Source of the DNA: Bacteroidales bacterium UBA5342
Lineage (GTDB): Bacteria > Bacteroidota > Bacteroidia > Bacteroidales > UBA5342
Direction of reading: 5' to 3'
Length of the DNA: 7,983 nucleotides
Assembly (NCBI GenBank): GCA_002408065.1
Contig: DHQI01000024.1
Span: 391 to 8,373 of the forward strand
Shown here piece by piece: positions 5,000 to 7,983 of the stretch. Under the pieces are notes generated by a model, which saw nothing but the letters and a program-made list of their open reading frames with translations, was not told where the DNA came from and ran no database searches. The stretch's first letter is position 1; the number at the start of each line of letters is the position of its first letter. Made by a program: the position numbers and the translations under genes.

Positions 5000-7063
5000 T
5001 TACAGCTCTGCTATAAAAGCCCCGTCTTCATATGTCAAATGCAGTTGTATCCCTTTCTTTTCACAAAAGCTTTTGTAATAGTTGAGGTGTTTTTCCGGGC
5101 GGTGATGTAAGACTAATATCTTAAATTTGATGTGTTCATAAAGCTTGTAGATATTTCCCGGTTCATAGTTGTTCATAAACAAAGCATCAACTTCCACCTG
5201 ACCTGATTTACCCTCTAATTCTGGGGAGTATAGGGCGTATAAACCCTGTGGCGTTAAGATGAAATCTTGATATATCTTAAGGTTATTGTTCGAGTAATTT
5301 TCTCCCAGATAGGCCGCGTTTAGCGTGTTTTTACCCAAGTAATGTTGTGTGAAATAATCCGGTAACTGAAACGGCTTATCCTTTTCGTAAATGATGTCAC
5401 TCCTTAAGCCTTGTTGTGCTGCTATATTAAATGTGTTTCGGTCGCTGAACGCAAAGAATAAACAGGTGTCTTTGTTGCTCTCTATGGCATGAAAATTATA
5501 TATCAAAATGATTACTACTAATATCATAGAACTGGTGAGGTAGCGTTTGGAATGGCGGTAGAGAGCGAATGTGAGGAGTATAAGAGCTGTGTAAATAAGT
5601 AGGATAGTCCAATTGTCAATATAGAGAGAGGTGTTAAGTGCTTGGGGGAGTTGGCTGATAAATTCTACCCCTTCATTCATGATTTTAAGAGCCCATCCCA
5701 GCGGTATGGAAATAAAACCGGAAGGAAGGCCGCTAAGGGAGACTAAAATGAGTAAAATAGCACCATTAACAATGAGTCCGACTAATGGAATAATCCATAC
5801 ATTGGTAAGGATAAAATAACTTGGAAAACAATGAAAAACATGAATGCTAATGGGGGCAGTTCCTATCTGTGCTGCAATGGATACGGCTATTAAATCCGCT
5901 ATTTTTTTGTGCAAATGCAGGCGCTGGATAAAGAGTTTTGAAAAATGCGGCTGTAACGAAACAATGCCTAGTACAGCACTGTAGCTAAGTTGAAAACCAA
6001 GATCGTAGATGAGGCGGGGATTGATGAATAAGAGGATGAATGCTGATAGAAAAATGGTGTTGTAAATATTGCTTTTTTGTTTGCTTATATGGCCCAAAGA
6101 TACCAGAGAAAACATCAAAGTGGCACGCGTAACAGAAGGACTGAGTCCTGTGATAAAAGCGAAGCACCATAATAAAAGCACTGTGAGGAGACTCCGTATG
6201 ACGAGCATCCGTTTGCTGCTACCTAAGGGTTTAAAGATACGCATCAAGAATAGAAATAAAATGCCGGTGTGCAAGCCGCTTACTGCCAGTACGTGAGTGG
6301 CTCCTGAGCTGACATAGGCTGCTCTTTGTTCATGGCCAATCATCTGCTTGTAGCCTACGGTTAATGCGGCTATTAGTGCCAACTCTTCTTGCTGGTAGTT
6401 TTGATTCCCGAGTAGTTGTACTACATAGTTTTGAACCCGTGCAGCTGCTATTCTGATATTATATGATTCACCTTCGATTTTTATCCAGTTTTCAGAACTT
6501 AGATATGCCGTTGCAAATACCTCTTTGCGCTGAAGATACTTCTTGTAATCAAAGCCCCCCGGATTTAGAGCCTGACCAGGAGCTTCCAATAGAGTGCTAA
6601 ATGCAATGCGTTCGCCAGGTAGTAATTGGCTGACTTCTTCAGATTTTTCAATATATGAAATTATTTTGGTGTTAAGAGGGGTTTGTATAGCATTGATATT
6701 AGTAGAGTCTAGTTGTAGCTCAACACGGTAGCTGTTTTCTTTCTCCATAGGTGTAGAGCATACGGTAGCTATAAACTCGCTCTTGATGCTACCGTCAAAA
6801 TCATTGATCTTATCTTCTTGTACAAAGCGCAGCATACCTAATGAGAGAAAGAGGAAAAGGTAAAGCAAAAGATGTAAACTGTTGAGGAGTGAGCGTCCCT
6901 TAGTGTTTTGAAATTGTAAAATGAACAAAAGAACCATTGAAACCCCGGCAAAAAACAGCAGAGTTTCCACGTCGGGGCTTAAATGCTGATAGAGGATAAC
7001 ACCTGCTGCAAAAGGGATACAGGCCAGTAATGCCGGCGCTTTATGTACAGGTGAGCTCGTCAA
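5000..7063 (-). CDS. comEC: ComEC/Rec2 family DNA-uptake channel
   Basis: This 687-residue polytopic inner-membrane protein moves single-stranded DNA into the cytoplasm during natural transformation. Order of parts: hydrophobic segments near residues 9-27, 33-51 and 58-80; a soluble OB-like (DUF4131-type) domain about 90-215 containing PGQALNPGGFDYKKYL (N167-G170); then the Competence domain with its signature HVLAVSGLH at 257-265, GLSPSVTRA, and LGFQLSYSAVLGI, spanning many helices to about 525. A soluble C-terminal domain (about 530-687) stands where longer ComECs carry a metallo-beta-lactamase domain, but HxHxDH is absent; from memory this degenerate form is usual for Bacteroidota. The start is TTG at 7063: in-frame TAA occupies 7087-7085, and no ATG lies before the first membrane segment. 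It has its own promoter and is transcribed alone toward the lipoprotein gene. No frameshift is seen. Confidence 0.93.
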   Translation of the reverse strand: MTSSPVHKAPALLACIPFAAGVILYQHLSPDVETLLFFAGVSMVLLFILQFQNTKGRSLLNSLHLLLYLFLFLSLGMLRFVQEDKINDFDGSIKSEFIATVCSTPMEKENSYRVELQLDSTNINAIQTPLNTKIISYIEKSEEVSQLLPGERIAFSTLLEAPGQALNPGGFDYKKYLQRKEVFATAYLSSENWIKIEGESYNIRIAAARVQNYVVQLLGNQNYQQEELALIAALTVGYKQMIGHEQRAAYVSSGATHVLAVSGLHTGILFLFLMRIFKPLGSSKRMLVIRSLLTVLLLWCFAFITGLSPSVTRATLMFSLVSLGHISKQKSNIYNTIFLSAFILLFINPRLIYDLGFQLSYSAVLGIVSLQPHFSKLFIQRLHLHKKIADLIAVSIAAQIGTAPISIHVFHCFPSYFILTNVWIIPLVGLIVNGAILLILVSLSGLPSGFISIPLGWALKIMNEGVEFISQLPQALNTSLYIDNWTILLIYTALILLTFALYRHSKRYLTSSMILVVIILIYNFHAIESNKDTCLFFAFSDRNTFNIAAQQGLRSDIIYEKDKPFQLPDYFTQHYLGKNTLNAAYLGENYSNNNLKIYQDFILTPQGLYALYSPELEGKSGQVEVDALFMNNYEPGNIYKLYEHIKFKILVLHHRPEKHLNYYKSFCEKKGIQLHLTYEDGAFIAEL

Positions 7064-7088
7064 TTGTTCTGGTTTATGGATAGATTAG

Positions 7089-7099
7089 TTTTGTCAAAA
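7089..7099. promoter_or_regulatory. Short palindrome at the comEC -7 element
   Basis: TTTTG, a central T, then CAAAA form a perfect 5-bp inverted repeat covering most of the comEC -7 element and the predicted start site. The placement resembles the palindrome at the lipoprotein promoter, but the sequence is different and short. It may simply be a by-product of the TTTTG of the -7 element. Confidence 0.25.
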
Positions 7100-7125
7100 G
7101 TAAGCTTAATAGTGCTGAATGTCAA
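7095..7125 (-). promoter_or_regulatory. Consensus Bacteroidota promoter for comEC
   Basis: On the minus strand TTG (7125-7123), a 20-base spacer, then TACTTTTG (7102-7095) fit the TTG-N19-21-TAnnTTTG consensus. The -7 octamer is identical to that of the lipoprotein promoter. The start would fall near 7088, giving a leader of about 25 bases before the TTG start codon at 7063. Confidence 0.7.
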
Positions 7126-7206
7126 GTGGATAATCTATTTTTTTTGACTAGGCTGTTTCCTTTTTTATTTGAGTAAAACGACTATAAACAGAGATGTTCA
7201 CTTCAT

Positions 7207-7234
7207 CCTGTTTTAATGGTTGTAATAAAACAGG
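7207..7234. repeat. 9-bp hairpin in the comEC upstream region
   Basis: CCTGTTTTA (7207-7215) and TAAAACAGG (7226-7234) form a perfect 9-bp stem with a 10-base loop. No T-tract follows on either strand, so a terminator role is not supported. It could be a protein-binding site or an RNA structure. Confidence 0.4.
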
Positions 7235-7624
7235 GATTTGGAGAAAGAAGTATTATAGCTAAGGCAGGGAGATAACATTATTCCAACTCATCAGCATTTT
7301 TAGGGTGAATCTTTGTTCAAAGTTGTTTTGTTGAAAATGTTTTTGATGGGTACAAACTATATCCGCCAACTCATCCGTTGAAAACTAATATAATAGGGGC
7401 TTAAGTTATGCGGTAGTAGAATGGACTTTATTAGGATAAAAAGTAAGGATTCATTAGTACCACTTCGTTAAACTTTCAAAAAAAATCCAGATTAGCTTCG
7501 CTGAACCTTGTTTTCAATACCATACTGATATTAAGAGGTATATAATAAATGTGGGGTTTTGGTAAATATTTAACAATCAAGTAAATAAAAAAATAACGGA
7601 TTATTAATTAGGGAACTTAGTTAT

Positions 7625-7654
7625 TTTGAAAATAAAAACCTTGCTATAGATTTG
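7625..7654 (+). promoter_or_regulatory. Candidate plus-strand promoter in the right-hand gap
   Basis: TTTG (7625-7628), 18 bases, then TAGATTTG (7647-7654) match the Bacteroidota promoter motifs, with a spacer one base short of the usual 19-21. It would drive transcription from about 7661 through the G-run and hairpins toward the window edge. A transcript with no clear open reading frame could be a leader for a gene beyond the window or a small RNA. Confidence 0.35.
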
Positions 7655-7663
7655 AGTAAGAGT

Positions 7664-7674
7664 GGGGGGGCGGG
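7664..7674. repeat. G-rich run (seven G, C, three G)
   Basis: Seven consecutive G bases, a C and three more G bases stand out in strongly AT-rich surroundings, just downstream of a candidate promoter. Homopolymers of this length can vary by slippage, but there is no reading frame here that such a change would switch. Confidence 0.6.
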
Positions 7675-7719
7675 ATGCTCGTTAGTTGTTGTGGGGAAAA
7701 TAAGATGAAACGAACATGT

Positions 7720-7764
7720 AAATTTCAATTATTCATTTTACACATAAGGGAATGATTGAAATTT
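7720..7764. repeat. 10-bp AT-rich inverted repeat
   Basis: AAATTTCAAT (7720-7729) and ATTGAAATTT (7755-7764) are perfect reverse complements. Inside them CATT (7734-7737) can pair with AATG (7751-7754), giving a bulged hairpin with a 13-base loop. The same AAATTTCAAT decamer occurs again at 7926-7935 in direct orientation. Confidence 0.5.
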
Positions 7765-7776
7765 TATGAGAGTTCT

Positions 7777-7793
7777 CCCGAAGCAAGTTCGGG
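7777..7793. repeat. REP-like CCCGAA...TTCGGG palindrome
   Basis: CCCGAA (7777-7782) and TTCGGG (7788-7793) flank the loop GCAAG, and GACAGG follows. From memory, the string CCTGTCCCGAACTTGCTTCGGG and its variants are dispersed palindromic repeats in Bacteroidota genomes. Its GC content contrasts with the flanks. No T-tract follows directly, so terminator function is uncertain. Confidence 0.55.
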
Positions 7794-7840
7794 ACAGGCT
7801 ATCTGGCAAAAAAATAAAATTATAAACACATGAAACATTC

Positions 7841-7966
7841 ATGGCCAGGGCGGACGCATTTGACTTTTGGCTAGCCAAAAGTCCATTCGTGAAATATTTG
7901 AATCCACAAATATCACTAAGGACACAAATTTCAATCTACCTAAAGGATAAAACAAGTAGAAATTAA
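7841..7966 (+). CDS. Possible 41-codon small ORF containing the 22-bp palindrome
   Basis: An ATG at 7841 opens a 41-residue frame ending at TAA 7964-7966. It begins MARADAFDFWLAKSPFVKYL and continues with a polar stretch ending TSRN. The first half contains a perfect 22-bp palindrome, and the second half contains CACAAA-type repeat sequence, which argues that this is repeat DNA that happens to be open. There is no recognisable ribosome binding site, and an overlapping ATG at 7830 in another frame closes after 14 codons. I recognise no protein family. It is listed because the frame is open and base composition rises over its first 45 bases. Confidence 0.2.
   Translation: MARADAFDFWLAKSPFVKYLNPQISLRTQISIYLKDKTSRN
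7862..7883. repeat. Perfect 22-bp palindrome
   Basis: GACTTTTGGCT followed directly by its reverse complement AGCCAAAAGTC makes an uninterrupted 22-bp palindrome, ending at a T/C mismatch. It is too long to expect by chance in a window this size. A perfect palindrome without a loop suits a dimeric protein site or a repeat-element tip better than an RNA hairpin, though the central bases could open as a loop. Confidence 0.85.
7901..7935. repeat. CACAAA-type repeat fragment
   Basis: CCACAAATATCACTAAGG followed by ACACAAATTTC resembles the dispersed noncoding strings of the form CCACAAAnnnCACnAAGGnCACAAA that I recall from many bacterial genomes. It has two CACAAA units 20 bases apart. The family membership is from memory and not verifiable here. 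Confidence 0.35.
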
Positions 7967-7983
7967 ACTAATTTCAGATTGTT

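Larger units (their letters stand above)
7126..7983. other. AT-rich intergenic region without a convincing gene
   Basis: Both strands are broken by frequent stops in all frames, and no protein family or tRNA-like cloverleaf is recognisable. The first two thirds (to about 7640) hold only a 9-bp hairpin (7207-7234), a 10-bp direct repeat CCAACTCATC (7283-7292, 7366-7375) and low-complexity A/T runs. The last third is different: a candidate promoter, a G-rich run and several inverted repeats are packed into about 330 bases and are listed separately. The next gene presumably lies beyond the window. Confidence 0.7.

Noticed and set aside
6069..6296. 75-codon plus-strand frame inside comEC
   Set aside because: It is antisense to the conserved Competence domain and basic in composition, as expected for the complement of hydrophobic coding sequence.
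7194..7262. 22-codon frame over the 9-bp hairpin
   Set aside because: Too short, of low complexity, and explained by the hairpin sequence.
7283..7375. Direct repeat CCAACTCATC 83 bases apart as a CRISPR-like or iteron array
   Set aside because: Only two 10-base copies, with no third unit and no flanking conservation; chance is sufficient.
7675..7755. 26-codon plus-strand frame starting after the G-rich run
   Set aside because: It is short, ends within the AT-rich inverted repeat, and has no ribosome binding site or family likeness. The G-run lies before its ATG, so slippage would not switch it.

Overview
The window reads as chromosomal DNA of a Bacteroidota species. Four things point there: adjacent gldF and gldG genes, a Bacteroidota-type short tetrapyrrole-methylase-fold methyltransferase, a ComEC whose C-terminal domain lacks the metallo-beta-lactamase ligands, and several promoters of the Bacteroidota form (TTTG or TTG, 19-21 bases, TAnnTTTG) with no clear Shine-Dalgarno sequences. 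A Bacteroidales/Marinilabiliales-like host is my guess; the order cannot be fixed from this sequence.

Layout. 1-630 (+) is the 3' part of an RsmI-like SAM-dependent methyltransferase cut by the window edge. 631-828 is intergenic and carries two opposed copies of a repetitive CTCTGCG-type motif, then a candidate promoter for gldF. 829-1548 (+) is gldF and 1687-3375 (+) is gldG, separated by an unusually long 138-base gap holding a repetitive ACTGAGCTTGTCGAA-type element. 3426-4319 (+) is a membrane-anchored coiled-coil protein of unknown function. 4418-4960 (+) is a small lipoprotein with its own consensus promoter and an overlapping palindrome. Convergent to these, 7063-5000 (-) is comEC, also with a consensus promoter. 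7064-7983 is about 920 bases of AT-rich DNA with no convincing gene. Its last 300 bases are dense in hairpins and palindromes, including a perfect 22-bp palindrome inside a possible 41-codon reading frame.

How the genes relate. GldF (permease) and GldG (membrane-tethered auxiliary subunit) belong to the Gld ABC transporter, whose ATPase GldA is not in this window. The coiled-coil protein and lipoprotein are co-oriented downstream and are envelope proteins, but nothing in the sequence proves they work with GldFG. ComEC is the inner-membrane DNA channel of natural transformation and is transcribed independently. Three of the five complete genes (gldG, the coiled-coil gene, comEC) must start at TTG or GTG, because an in-frame stop lies just upstream and no ATG is close enough.

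I found no complete CRISPR array, transposase, RNA gene or obvious undescribed multi-gene system. The best leads are the repeat-dense right end and the palindromes overlapping two promoters.
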